The notes: generated by a model from the sequence alone, not told the origin. Shown: positions 37,423 through 48,836, counted from the first letter of the stretch. The stretch is 64,000 nucleotides of DNA from Perilla frutescens (GCA_026008535.1 BRKX01000013.1:55563726-55627725); one strand, 5' to 3'. Numbers and translations: made by a program.

Positions 37423-38220
37423 AGAATGACGGTGAGAATTACACCCATGGTATGGCAAATGGAAGTGGTGTTAAGGATCACCATTTAGAAGTGGTGATCT
37501 TCATAGTGCTTCTTTGATAGAGCCTCCAACTTCTTCGATGAATGGGGAGCTCGAAAATGGTTTGAAAAATGTAATACTCTCTTCCCTTATTATTATTGTC
37601 ACAGATTATTTGACACCTATTCTGGGGGCAAGACAGATGAAGATAGTGCTAATGAATCACCATCTAGAAGTGGTGATCTTTATAGTGCTACTTTGACAGA
37701 GCCTCCAGCTTCTTCGATGAATGAGAAACACAAAAATAGTTTGAAAAATGTAGTACTCTCTTCCCTGCTTGAAAATGTAGCTATTTACTCTGGCCATGAT
37801 CAGCTTGGTTTGAAGTGTCATTAACTAGGAAATATATGCATATCTTCCCTGCATCCTTCATGTTCTTTTTTAGAATCAATTTTATACTTTGAGTGAATTA
37901 TTGTTGACACAGAATTCTGATAACGCTGGTAGGAATGACACTCATGCTTGGGGAAATGATGAACCGAGCAGCAGCAGCGCACCTCATGTGGTCGAAGTAG
38001 ATGGAACTAGTGGTTCTAATGCAGATGTATTTATATAAACCGTTGTTCTAAATAGAGCTAGAAGATTACATTTTGTTGCATGCCTTTGAGTCATGTCATC
38101 CTCTTCTAGCATCAAAAGACACTTTTTGATTAGAGAGCATTGTTCTGTTACAAAATGACACCCATTCTGGGGGTAAGACAGATGGACGTGGTGCTTATGC
38201 ATCACCATTTAGAAGCGGTG
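36908..38220 (+). repeat. Duplicated linker exons of the split host locus
   Basis: A unit of about 690 bp is present at least twice: TTGACACAGAATTCTGATAA lies at about 37212 and about 37903, and TCTTCCCTGCATCCTTCATG at about 37150 and 37842. A shorter unit, CCATTTAGAAGTGGTGATCT...AGAGCCTCCA, occurs at about 37483 and 37660, and a third copy is split by the Athila insertion at 38220/59500. The exons would encode Asn/Ser/Gly-rich linkers (NDTHAWGNDEPSSSSAPHVV). An (ATT)n tract of about 20 units (37361-37421) sits directly before an ACAG acceptor. Confidence 0.7.
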
Positions 38221-38312
38221 TGATAAGTCCATTTATTTCGTGTTTTTATGGGCATTTTATCCTCTATAAATGTCCTTTTTAGTGTGTCTTGAGTCGAAAA
38301 GAACCACGTTGC
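38221..38312 (+). repeat. 5' LTR of Athila element, first part
   Basis: The first 92 bases of the 5' LTR, nearly identical to 57901-57992 in the 3' LTR, up to the GTTGC target site used by nested element A. The LTR resumes at 47695. Confidence 0.95.
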
Positions 38313-38939
38313 TGATGCGAACCTCAGAACCCCAGGACTTGTATCAGCTTGCCAGAGACAGAATCCTCGACCCGAACTTCTCAACACAGACGAACTATAG
38401 GTATATGAAACCTATAACCCAGCTATGATTGGAAATAAGAACCTTGGATAAAAATCGAAGACGCCACAAACAGTTGTGATCTACTGTTTGATAAGTCGGA
38501 CGAACACGACACACAGTTCAATAAAATCTCCAGAGAGAATTCTCAAATTTAATATATATCAAAATCTGTCTAATGAAATATAATGCAAGCCCTTATATAG
38601 GTGGGCAAAAATAAAACAACCCTAAAAGTCAAAAACCTAATCTAAAAAGGAAATAAATAAGTAGAAATCGGATAAATCCACAACAGTCCAAATAGGCGCG
38701 ACTCGGGCCCACTCGCGCCCCGGGTCGCGCTGTAGCTCGCGCCAGGCCCAGATCAGCATACGTCGCGGGCGCGACCGGCTTACTCACGCCACCACTCGCG
38801 CTGTAACTCGCGCTCAGTCTAAAGCCAAACACGTCTCTGGCGCGACTGGTTCACTCGCGCCAGCACTCGCGCTGCCACTCGCGTCAGCTTCTCCGAATGC
38901 TCGAACTCGACCATTGGCACCCCGGCTAGGATCGTATCA
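38313..38939 (-). repeat. 3' LTR of element A
   Basis: Plus-strand ends TGATGCGAACC and GGATCGTATCA. It contains a GC-rich stretch (38694-38884) with many GCGCGAC / CTCGCGC words. It is separated from the next LTR (38942) by only two bases. Confidence 0.85.
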
Positions 38940-38941
38940 TT

Positions 38942-39566
38942 TGATGCGATCCTCCGAACCCCAAGACTTGTATCAGATTGCCAGAGACGGAATCCTCGAC
39001 CCGAACTTCTCAACACGGATGAACTATAGGTATATGAAACCTATAACCCATCTATGATTGGAAATAAGAACCTTGGATGAAAATCGAAGACGCCACAAAC
39101 AGTTGTGATCTACTGTTTGATAAGTCGAATGAACACGACACTCGGTTCAATAAAAATCTCCAGAGAGAATTCTCAAATTTAATATATCAAAATCTGTCTA
39201 ATGAAATATAATGCAAGCCCTTATATAGGTGGGCAAAATAAAACAACCCTAAAAGTCAAAACCCTAATCTAAAAAGGAAATAAATAAGTAGAAATCAGAT
39301 AAATCCGCAACAGTCCAAATAGGCGCGACTCGGGCTCACTCGTGCCCCGGGTCGCGCTGTAGATCGCGCCAGGCCCAGGTCAGGACACGTCCCGGGCGCG
39401 ACCGGTTCACTCGCGCCTCCACCCGCGCTGTAACTCGCGCTCCGTCCAAAGCCAAACACGTCTCTGGCGCGACTGGTTCACTCGTACCAACACTCGCGCT
39501 GCCACTCACGTCAGCTGCTCCGAATGCTCGAACTCGACCATTGGCACCCTGGCTAGGATCGTATCA
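38942..39566 (-). repeat. 3' LTR of element B
   Basis: Very similar to 45145-45757. It has the same GC-rich GCGCGAC / CTCGCGC region at 39322-39512. It is followed on the plus strand by TTCCCCTTCTCTTG, the complement of the polypurine tract. Confidence 0.85.
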
Positions 39567-40054
39567 TTCCCCTTCTCTTGAAAGGGATTTGTCCTCAAAT
39601 CCGAATCTTCATCAACACGAGCTCGCCACTTCACCTTTCTCGACCTTACATCCGCCATCGGTATCCTTGATTGTTTTGAAAGTTCCAACAATTCCTTTCG
39701 TGACAACTCAAGGAAAACACCTTTGTCAACCTGTAAGGACACGACATTACAGAAAACAAGATGTGTAAGATTATTATGCAGCTCGGTCTTTTGATTTCCT
39801 TGGAACCGGCTTGGTCGGGCAAAACATGAATGGTGTATGAAATCTCGCCCACTCCTTTCTCCCTTCGATTGTTCCCCTTTTGTCTTCATTTGGTCTGCCT
39901 CTTTTTGCAGTGCTACTTGATCCTCAAATACTTGAGATGGTGTCAAAGGAACAAGTGTCACTGTCCGCTGCTTGTGCACAAATGAATATTTGTTGGAGAA
40001 ACCATCATGCTCCACACGTCTATTATACTGCCACGGACGTCCCAACAATAAATG
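39567..40054 (-). pseudogene. Element B protease C-terminus and tail
   Basis: On the minus strand after the solo LTR the frame resumes with HLLLGRPWQYNRRVEHDG, the C-terminal LLGRPW motif of a Ty3 retropepsin. A linker follows (LVPLTPSQVFEDQVALQKEA), then a short tail (MADVRSRKVKWRARVDEDSD, LRTNPFQEKGN) that reads into the LTR. The segment that should encode RT, RNase H and integrase is absent; the joint falls between the Lys/Glu-rich linker and the RSRKVKWRARVDE tail. Confidence 0.75.
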
Positions 40055-42271
40055 TGTCACGACCCCACATTAATATCTGATTAATATGAAGTGTGACTGG
40101 CACGACTCGATCCCAATGAAGGATGGATCAAGGCGCGAACCAGAAATAATTAAATAAAGGAATAAACTACCGTATTCCAGGAACGATAATTTACTGTGAA
40201 CTTTAATTCATAATTGAGTTTTAATTCACAAAATATAACTGAATAAATAATACCTCAGAGTAGCAAAAAGGTATCATCGAGTTCAAGACATACTGAAGAC
40301 TTGACTCGGTTATACTAAAGTAGCGGAAGCAAAATAACATAACGAAATACAGGAAATATTCTGAGTCCTGTACAAAACAACTTTCTTTCCCAGCACTTCA
40401 CCCTGCACCATCAACCCTCAACCTGCACATTTAAAAAAAAACAAACATGCAAGGCTGAGTACAAGTATACTCAGTGAACACAGTGCCAAAAATATCATAA
40501 TACATATCTGATATTATGAACGTTCATCAAAACTGTTTTATTATCATGCATCATCTGAGTAAACACACAGGGGTTTTTATCTGAAAAGGCCCTATGTTTT
40601 ACTAAATCATTTTCTGTCTTTGCGCGCGCTTTTCTGTTGTATGATCATCCATATCCCAACTGTGTGCCAAGGAATAGCTCCGCTCAGCCTTTTCCGCACA
40701 TGTCGAGGAATAGCTCCGCTCAGCCTTTTCCACGAATACATATCTGAACTAAACTCCGAGGAATAGCTCCGCTCAGCCTTTTCCAAGGACGTTTAGCACC
40801 GTCGATGTCTTAGTCAAGAATAGCTCCGCTCAGCCTTTCTCTCTTCCTAATATCACCGACCCAAGTGTACACTAACCTCGGTTAACATGCTAAGTTAGCA
40901 TGAGGCCCGATCGATTTAACAGTTAGAAACCCCTTGCGAGCTAACTAAATACGGATAAGGATATCATACAAAACAAATATTTTATGCATGACAGTCATTT
41001 ATTTGCATCAGAATAATTAACTGCGGGTGAGTAAAAACTCAAATCAATATTTGGACTAAGAGTCCATTGAAAAGAAAGCCCACCTTTCACCGACGTTTTA
41101 ATTACTGCAGCTGCTAATTCCCCACTGGTCTTATTCGTTGCGGATCTACTAGCCTTCAGTAGATAAAAATACACTTAGCATGTTGATCCAAATCCGATAG
41201 GACTCAACACGAAACGAAGGCCTATTAGGGTCTAGTATCCGTTCTAAATTTTATCTTAGCTTAAGGGTTATTCTCAACCCTAGCTATTATACATATTAAG
41301 GCATACATCATCATCATTTAAGGTATCAACAATACCTTAACATCATCGCAATTAGATTCTAGCAACAAAATCAACATTAAGCCCATAGACTAAACATGGT
41401 TCCGCACAACGTCTATCTTTGCAAAATTGTCTGATTTGACTCACTAAGGTGTAGAGATTGTACCATATACCAACGGAAAACCACGGGAGTCTAGTTTACG
41501 GCTAAATTTATGGTGACTCAAGATGATAAATAACGAAAAAGTTATGATCATTTTACTAAAAGGTGGCAGAATTGCCAGAATTTCCAAAATCAAATTCGTG
41601 ACCTGACTTTGAAGATTTTTCACGATCGATTCGGGAAGAGTTACGGACTGAGATATATACCATTAGAAAGCCATGGAAGTCTAAAATTTTTAAAAATTTA
41701 TAGTGGCTTAAGATGATAACAAATGAAACGGATATACCCGTTTTACCAAAAGGTAGCGAATCTGTCCCGAATTTCCGAAACAGAATACATGACCTAACTT
41801 CACCGATTTTTCATAATTTACTCAGAACGAATTAGAGAATGAGACCTATACCATTAGAAAGCCACTTAAGTCTAGTTTCCGGAAAAATTTACGGTGTCTC
41901 AATCCGATGTAAAACGAGGGAGTTATGCTCGTTTAACCGGAGGGTGCCGAGTCTGCCAACAATCGAGCGCGGGCGCGCGGAATTGAGGCCGAGAGCGACG
42001 ACAGCCATGAAAACTCAAAACCCAAGCTTTCAACATCCATTTTAAAACATCAACTCTCATCCCAACTTGTCTATGCATTAACCCATTCAATATCATCTAA
42101 TATGCTTTGAAACACAATTAAAACACAAACCATATATATATATATATTGACGCCAAAAAAAAACTGGAAGCATGCATCAATCATGCATTTATCAACTTAT
42201 AATTATCTAACATCTTTTAAAACACCAAAATACACACATAAACTTCTTACCCAAGCTTGGAATTGGAAGAG

Positions 42272-42303
<32 letters not shown>

Positions 42304-43256
42304 ATTTCGAAGATTCCTTCACACAACAATGGAAGCTCCCCTTCTAAAACCTTCCAAGGATGAAGATGGGATGAAGAAGAAGATGATGCAGCTGCCTTCC
42401 TCTCTCTCTCTCTCGATAGTTTTAAAGAAAAAAATAAATGGAAGGTGATGAAGAAGAAGAAAAAGAAGAAATGGAGAAGATGAGGGTGGTGAAGGAGATG
42501 AAATGCCAATCTCTCTCTCTCTCTCGACAACATATATATATATATATATATATAAAACCATGCAAATATCTATATTATTTTATTTCCTAATATGGATAAG
42601 AGTTAATCAAACATAGTTATCCACTTACTAATTTGGATATATGAAAGGGGACACACACACGTGGGAGACATGGCTATCACCCATGCTTGGTTGACCTAAA
42701 TAAATACTCGGTTGTTCGGTTATCGTGATATTTTTCGTTTTCAAAAAAATTCCAAACTAAACCGATATTGCTAAAATAATTCACTTATTTTAAAACAATA
42801 ATTTATCTGAAATTATTGATTTTAAAACACTGCTTTAAAAATACAGGTTTTAATTTCTCAATAATTAAAACGTCCAAAACTTAGAGAATATCTGATTCTC
42901 TTAACTTGAGCATCTCGTTTAAATTATTTGAATTTAAACAATTGCATGACTGGAGAATATCTGAGTCTCCCAGTCCTCAAATTAATTATCAGAATATCTG
43001 ATTCACGATAATCACGCACCGTAAATAAAATAGGAATCGAATTTATCTGAAATTACGATTCCGGCTTTCCATACAGAAAAGGAAATTAAACCCTAACTGA
43101 AATAATAATTAACCCACCTATGGGAATTAATTATCCTTGAATTCCATGAAACTTAACGGATACTTCCGACCCTAATCTAACTGAAAATTACTATACTAAA
43201 TAGTATTTGCAACAATTTACTGCAGTTAAGCAGTAATTAATTTACGGGGTATTACA
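40055..43256 (-). repeat. Chromoviral solo LTR, 3.2 kb
   Basis: Plus-strand ends are TGTCACGACCCCACATTAAT and TTACGGGGTATTACA; read on minus it runs TGTAATACCCCG to GGGGTCGTGACA. Flanked by the perfect 5-bp duplication AAATG (40050-40054 and 43257-43261), so it is an intact insertion reduced to one LTR by intra-element recombination. It sits in the protease-coding part of element B. It contains four copies of a 24-base GAATAGCTCCGCTCAGCC-type unit (40671-40838), three degenerate repeats of about 190 bp (41455-41960), the GGCTGAGTAC hairpin (40454) and AC/AT/CT microsatellites near 42276-42305 and 42398-42550. Confidence 0.93.
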
Positions 43257-44757
43257 AAATGCCCCGTCTGCATTGGTACCACATCACACAATACCTCACT
43301 TGCTTGTTCACCTTGGTTTCCCCACTGTCATTCAACCACTGTAACTTATATGGTTTTGGATGCTTTAGGACAGGTAATCCTAACTTCATTACCAAAATCA
43401 CACTAGCCACATTAGTACAACTTCCACCATTTATTACCACACTACATACCTTATCATGGATGTGGCATCTAGTATGAAACAGATTCTCCCGCTGCTCTTC
43501 CTCCACACAGTTGGTGTGTAGATTCAGTGACTTTCTTGTGACCAACGTGAGTGCTGGTGGTGCTACATACTCTTCGCCACTTTCTTCCTCCAACGCCGGC
43601 ATCTCAGGATCAACTTCTTCCTCATCAGTCACAATTTCTCCATTATCCCGCAGCAACATCACCCTTTGATTCGGACACTGATTGGCTAGGAATCCTCTTC
43701 CCTGACACTTGAAGCACTTGATATCCCGATTTCTGGAACTGGACTCATTGGTAGGTGCTTCAACATTTGGCTTAGTCGGTAACCTCCAATCTTCCTTACT
43801 ACCTTGGTTCGACTTCCATGATGAAGTACCAGTGTTTGGATTTGATTTCCAGGTAGAGGAATTCGAACGGTTGTAGCCTCCCCTTCTCTTGAGTTGGTCT
43901 TCTACCTTGATGGCCATGTGTACCATATCTTCCAATTCAACATAATGCTGCAGCTCCACTATCTCCCGAATCTCCCTATGCAGACCCGCTAAGAATCTTG
44001 CCATCGTAGCTTCCGGATCCTCCTCCACATTAGCTCGGATCATTGATATCTCCATCTCTTTAAAATACTCATCAACACTACTTGCACCTTGCCTTAAGCT
44101 TTGCAACTTGTTGTACAACTCTCGGTAGTAGTAGCTAGGCACAAAACGTCGCCTCATAATTGCCTTCATATCTGCCCAATACTCTATTGGCCGCTCTCCA
44201 TTGCGCCGCCTAGTGGCTCTCAACTGATCCCACCACACGATAGCGTAATCCGAGAACTCAACAGCTGCTAACTGGACCTTCTTCAACTCGGAGTATTCAT
44301 GGCAGTCGAATATCATCTCAACTCTCTGCTCCCACTCCAAGTATAGGGCTGGATCATTCTTCCCCTGAAAAGAAGGAATGTTCATCTTGATATTGCCAAG
44401 ACGATCATCCGTCCGATTCTGCTTTCTCCTATTTCTCCATCCCCCACTAGCCGAGTATCGATCGTCTTCATCATAGTCTTCAGACTCGGTTTCATAGTAC
44501 TTCCTTCTCTCCCTCTCTACATGCGGGTAACGTCTAGCCTCCATTTGAGTTCCTCGACCTCCTCCTCCTCTATCACCACGGTCAGTCTGCTCTTGTATTG
44601 AGGCTTCCATGTTGTCAAGTCTTTTTATCAACGCAGCCATCTCGGTCCTAAATAACTTCCCCAGTTGTTGTTGTATGGCCTCCATCATGTTTTTAGGATC
44701 TAGATCCTTGTCTACATCACCTCCCGTTCCTGCAGTTTTCGACATTTTTTTTTTCAT
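43257..44757 (-). pseudogene. Element B gag with start of protease
   Basis: Minus-strand frame of about 500 residues; the likely start is the ATG at 44745 (MSKTAGTG), shared with element A. In order: a coiled-coil-like start (NMMEAIQQQLGKLF), an Arg/Asp/Tyr-rich region, and the retrotrans_gag core (MNIPSFQGKNDPALYLEWEQ, VQLAAVEFSDYAIVWWDQL, MRRRFVPSYYYRELYNKLQS, EEDPEATMARFLAGLHREIR). A zinc knuckle follows, CFKCQGRGFLANQC, in which the expected His is Phe. Then an acidic linker and the retropepsin start (LGLPVLKHPKPYKLQWLND). Just after VNKQV a short stretch of protease is missing and the frame shifts, before the solo LTR. Gag itself is open. Confidence 0.85.
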
Positions 44758-45130
44758 CCTTTTTTTTAACCACTACCACCAACAATGCTCAATATACTCC
44801 CAACACCAAAATATAGCTTTCCAAACAAAGTATATCAACACCACAAAATTGCCTAAAATTCACTATCAAAAATTCAAAAATTTTTGAAATTTCGCGAAAA
44901 TTTTTCGACTTTTCTACGGATGATATATAAGCTCTCGAGAACCCAAATAACCAATTAAAATGTAACAAAAACGCAGAAAATTTTCCCGCCTTTTTACTCC
45001 TTTTTTTTTAAATCAGCGACTTTACTCTCTCTCTCTCTTTTTTATGCTGATATCGTCTCTTTTTTTATAACTATAGGCGAGAATTTAAATTACAGAAATT
45101 AAATGATAAATGGAACCTGATACGACATGT

Positions 45131-45144
45131 CTCTGGATACCACT
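45131..45144 (-). other. Primer-binding site of element B
   Basis: On minus, immediately after the LTR end, AGTGGTATCCAGAGACA. It shares TGGTATC with the usual Met-type site but then departs from it. Element A has the same sequence next to 47096. Confidence 0.6.
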
Positions 45145-45757
45145 TGATGCGATCCTCGGAACCCCAGGACTTGTATCAGATTGCCAGAGACGGAATCCTC
45201 GACCCGAACTTCTCAACACGGACGAACTATAGGTATATGAAACCTATAACCCATCTATGATTGGAAATAAGAACCTTGGATGAAAATTGAAGATGCCAAA
45301 AACAATTGTGATCTACTCTTTGATAAGTCGGATGAAGACGGCACTCGGTTCAATAAAAATCTCCAGAGAGAATTCTCAAATTTAATATATCAAAATCTGT
45401 CTAATGAAATATAATGTAAGCCCTTATATAGGTGGGCAAAATAAAACAACCCTAAAAGTTAAAACCCTAATCTAAAAAGAAAATAAATAAGTAGAAATCG
45501 GATAAATCCGCAACAGTCCAAATAGGCGCGACTCAGGCTCACTCGCGCTCTGGGTCGCGCTGTAGATCGCGCCAGGCCCAGGTCAGGACACGTCGCGGGC
45601 GCGACCGGTTCACTCGCACCTCCACCCGCGCTGTGACTCGCGCTCCATCCAAAGCCAAACACGTCTCTGGCGCGACTGGTTCACTCGCGCTGCCACTCGC
45701 GTTAGCTGCTCCGAATGCTCAAACTTGACCATTGGCACCCCGGCTAGGATCGTATCA
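45145..45757 (-). repeat. 5' LTR of element B
   Basis: Pairs with 38942-39566 by the diagnostic bases GATGCGATCC and CATCTATGATT. It abuts element A gag on its right with no extra bases. Confidence 0.85.
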
Positions 45758-46759
45758 TTCATTGGTGGGTGCTTCAATATTTGGCTTAGTCGGTAGCCTC
45801 CAATCTTCCCTACTCCCTTGGTTTGACTTCCATGATGAAGTACCAGTGTTTGGATTTGATTTCCAGGTAGAGGAATTTGAACGGTTGTAGCCGCCCCTTC
45901 TTTTAAGTTGGTCTTCTACCTTGATGGCCATATGTACCATCTCTTCCAACTCAACATAATGTTGCAGCTCCACTATCTCCCGAATCTCCCTATGCAGACC
46001 CGCTAAGAATCTTGCCATAGTAGCTTCCGGATCCTCCTCCACATTAGCTCGGATCATTGATATCTCCATCTCTTTAAAATACTCATCAACACTGCTTGCA
46101 CCTTGCCTTAAGCTATGCAACTTGTTGTACAACTTTCGGTAGTAGTAGCTAGGCACAAAACGTCACCTCATAATTGCCTTCATATCTGCCCAATACTCTA
46201 TTGGCCGCTCTCCATTACGCCGCCTAGTGGCTCTCAACCGATCCCACCACACGATAGCGTAATCAGAGACCTCAACAGCTGCTAACTGGACCTTCTTCAA
46301 CTCGGAATATTCATGGCAGTCGAATATCATCTCAACTCTCTGCTCCCACTCCAAGTATAGGGCTGGATCATTCTTCCCCTGAAAAGACGGAATGTTCATC
46401 TTGATATTGCCGAGACGATCATCCACCCGATTCTGCCTTCTCCTATTTCTCCATCCTCCACTAGCCGAGTATTGATCGTCTTCATCATAGTCTTCAGACT
46501 CGGTTTCATAGTACTTCCTTCTCTCCCTCTCTACATGTGGGTAACGTCTAGCCTCCATTTGAGCTCCTCGACCTCCTCCTTCTCTATTACCACGGTCAGT
46601 CTGCTCTTGTATTGAGGCTTCCATGTTGTCAAGTATTTTTGTTAATGCAGCCATCTCGGTCTTAAATAACTTTCCCAGTTGTTGTTGTATGGCCTCCATC
46701 ATGTTTTTAGGATCTAAATCCTTGTCTACATCACTTCCCGTTCCTGCAGTTTTGGACAT
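45758..46759 (-). pseudogene. Element A gag (truncated)
   Basis: Starts MSKTAGTGSDVDKDLDPKN at about 46759 and is nearly identical to the gag of element B through VEDQLKRRGGYNRSNSSTWK. One in-frame TGA stop at about 46160 falls at the first Arg of the RRFVPSYYY motif, consistent with CGA to TGA. It ends abruptly after EAPTNE at the border with the LTR of element B, so the zinc knuckle and protease of A are lost. Confidence 0.85.
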
Positions 46760-47095
46760 TTTTTTTTCATCCTTTTTTTTTTAACCACTACCACCAACAA
46801 TGCTCAATATACTCCAAACACCAAAATATAGCTTCCCAAACAAAGTATATCAACACCACCAAATTGCCCAAAATTCACTATCAAAAATTCGAAAATTTTT
46901 GAAATTTCGCGAAAATTTTTCAACTTTTCTACGGATGATATATAAGCTCTCGAGAACCCAAATAACCAAATAAAACGTAACAAAAACGCAGAAAATTTTC
47001 CCGCCTTTTTACTCTTTTTTTTAATAGGGGAAAATTTAAATTACAGAAATTAAATGATAAACGGAACCTGATACGACCTGTCTCTGGATACCACT

Positions 47096-47694
47096 TGATG
47101 CGAACCTCGGAACCCCAGGACTTGTATCAGCTCGCCAGAGATGGAATCCTCAACCCGAACTTCTCAACACGTACGAACTATAGGTATATGAAACCTATAA
47201 CCCAGCTATGATTGGAAATAAGAACCCTGGATAAAAATCAAAGATGCCACAAACAGTTGTGATCTACTGTTTGATAAGTCGGACGAACACGACACACCAA
47301 TAAAATCTCCAGAGAGAATTCTCAAATTTAATATATATCAAAATCTGTCTAATGATATATAATGCAAGCCCTTATATAGGTGGGCAAAAATAAAACAACC
47401 CTAAAAGTCAAAAACCTAATCTAAAAAGGAAATAAATAAGTAGAAATCGGATAAATCCGCAACAGTTCAAATAGGCGCGACTCGGGCCCACTCGCGTCCC
47501 GGGTCACGCTGTAGCTCGCGCCAGGCCTAGATCAGGACACGTCGCGGGTGCGACCGGCTTACTCGCGCCACCACTCGCGCTCAGTCCAAAGCCAAACACG
47601 TCTCTGGCGCGACTGGTTCACTCGCGCTGCCACTCGCGTCAGCTTCTCCGAAATCTCAAACTCGACCATTGGCACCCCGGCTAGGATCGTATCA
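47096..47694 (-). repeat. 5' LTR of element A
   Basis: Pairs with 38313-38939. It carries the same GC-rich region (47475-47640), a little shorter through loss of one or two CTCGCGC units. It is followed at 47695-47699 by the GTTGC target duplication. Confidence 0.85.
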
Positions 47695-48814
47695 GTTGCG
47701 GTCAAAGGGCATTCCACGAGTCGAGTCTGGCGGAAGGGGCATTATATGCCCAAATATTCACGTTTATCTCGCACATATGTTCATCAGAGACACAGGGGAC
47801 TTCTCCAGTATCCATCTCACATTCGGTCGGCGAAGTGGGCATATCAGATACGGATGGAACTGACAGATGATGCCGTGCCCACAGTACTCGCACAGACTCG
47901 ACCATAGGGCAGAATGGGCATTCCCGTGAAACTCGGGATTCAGTTGAAGGAGAGCTGGCGGAAGATAGTTGCATATCCGAATGAGAGTTGGAGCTAACCT
48001 GGACTCCTAAAAGGCGCTGCAGCAAAGAGATAAGCTCAGACGAAGAGATAAGCTCAATCGAAGGAGATAAGAGCAGTCCTTAAAAAATAGGGATTTGATA
48101 AAGCTGAAGCTTATCCAGTCAAGGTCAGAGAGGGCACGCCGTTCCGGATTTTCAGCAGAAGACCCCCGCTTGTGGGGGAAACTTCACTCGGAAATGTAGT
48201 TATTTAAACAAGTTTGGTCTCTGGAAAAATAAGTTTTTTAGACAGTCAGAAACATTTTTACATTTTACATTTCTGCATTTTTATTTTCAGTACGCTGCTT
48301 AGGCAGCCAAAAACAATCCGAAAGGTCTTAAACCTTCGAGAATTAGATGATATTCATGTTCATCGACGTTGGAGTAGAGTTTTTGCTTAATTAATTCAGT
48401 AAGTCCTTGTTTAATTTTATGTCTTTCAATTCTGCAGTTTTAATTATGTCTAGCCTTATCGGCTAGATCTTTAATTCTGGCATTTGAATGATGAAATTGA
48501 TTTGAGCATAAATCTGGACTCATGAGGCCTAAATGAGCATAGTAATGCATGATTAGTTTCCGTTAATTCTTGAGCCTTGTTCCACGTGAGTGTGTGTCTG
48601 AAGTGCCCAATGTGGCTAATCACTCGTTAGGTAAAGAGGGCACGCCACTATTAATTGAATTGACGAATCGTGACTGTGTGTCGGTTCATATAGTAATAAG
48701 GGAATTAATGGCGAATCGTGACTGTGTGTCGACCCGTACTCATTGGTTAGCTACGCTCGCTGTGGGCACATGAGTTTATAAATATATTTTTGAGCGCGAA
48801 ACGACCGCGCGTCA
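47695..48814 (+). repeat. 5' LTR of Athila element, second part
   Basis: Resumes the LTR at GTTGCGGTCAAAGGGCATTC and ends GACCGCGCGTCA. Compared with the 3' LTR it lacks about 410 bases (3' LTR 59005-59414). These are replaced by a 19-base copy (48712-48730, CGAATCGTGACTGTGTGTC) of sequence lying 48 bases upstream (48664-48682). Confidence 0.93.
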
Positions 48815-48816
48815 AA

Positions 48817-48836
48817 ATTGGCGCCGTTGCCGGGGA
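48817..48836 (+). other. Primer-binding site (Athila/Tat, tRNA-Asp type)
   Basis: ATTGGCGCCGTTGCCGGGGA two bases after the LTR end, the standard Athila/Tat site. It fixes the plus orientation of the element. Confidence 0.93.

Larger units (their letters stand above)
38942..45757 (-). mobile_element. Nested Ty3 gag-only element B
   Basis: A close relative of A in the same minus orientation. LTRs are 38942-39566 and 45145-45757; both start TGATGCGATCCTC and share CATCTATGATT. Interior, read on minus: primer-binding site, gag (44757 down), partial protease interrupted by a 3.2-kb solo LTR, then a short tail ending at a polypurine tract (AAGAGAAGGGGAA) beside 39567. Without the solo LTR the element is about 3.6 kb. 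It has no reverse transcriptase, RNase H or integrase, so it resembles TR-GAG type non-autonomous elements. The flanks do not show a matching 5-bp duplication. Confidence 0.8.
38313..47694 (-). mobile_element. Nested Ty3 gag-only element A
   Basis: Inserted into the Athila 5' LTR with the target duplication GTTGC (38308-38312 and 47695-47699). Its LTRs are 38313-38939 and 47096-47694; on the plus strand both begin TGATGCGAACCTC and share CAGCTATGATT, which separates them from the pair belonging to element B. Orientation is minus: the primer-binding site lies left of 47096 and gag runs from 46759 down. Only gag up to codon PTNE remains of the interior before element B begins. The rest of A between B and its 3' LTR is reduced to two bases (38940-38941). 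Confidence 0.85.

Noticed and set aside
39541..39768. 75-residue plus-strand frame after the LTR of element B
   Set aside because: Antisense of the element B tail and polypurine tract.
42207..42561. Two minus-strand frames with hydrophobic and Glu-rich stretches
   Set aside because: They lie in microsatellite-rich solo LTR sequence; no conserved motif.
48570..48773. 67-residue plus-strand frame in the Athila 5' LTR
   Set aside because: LTR sequence; its repeated NRDCVS segment comes from the 19-base templated duplication, not from a protein repeat.
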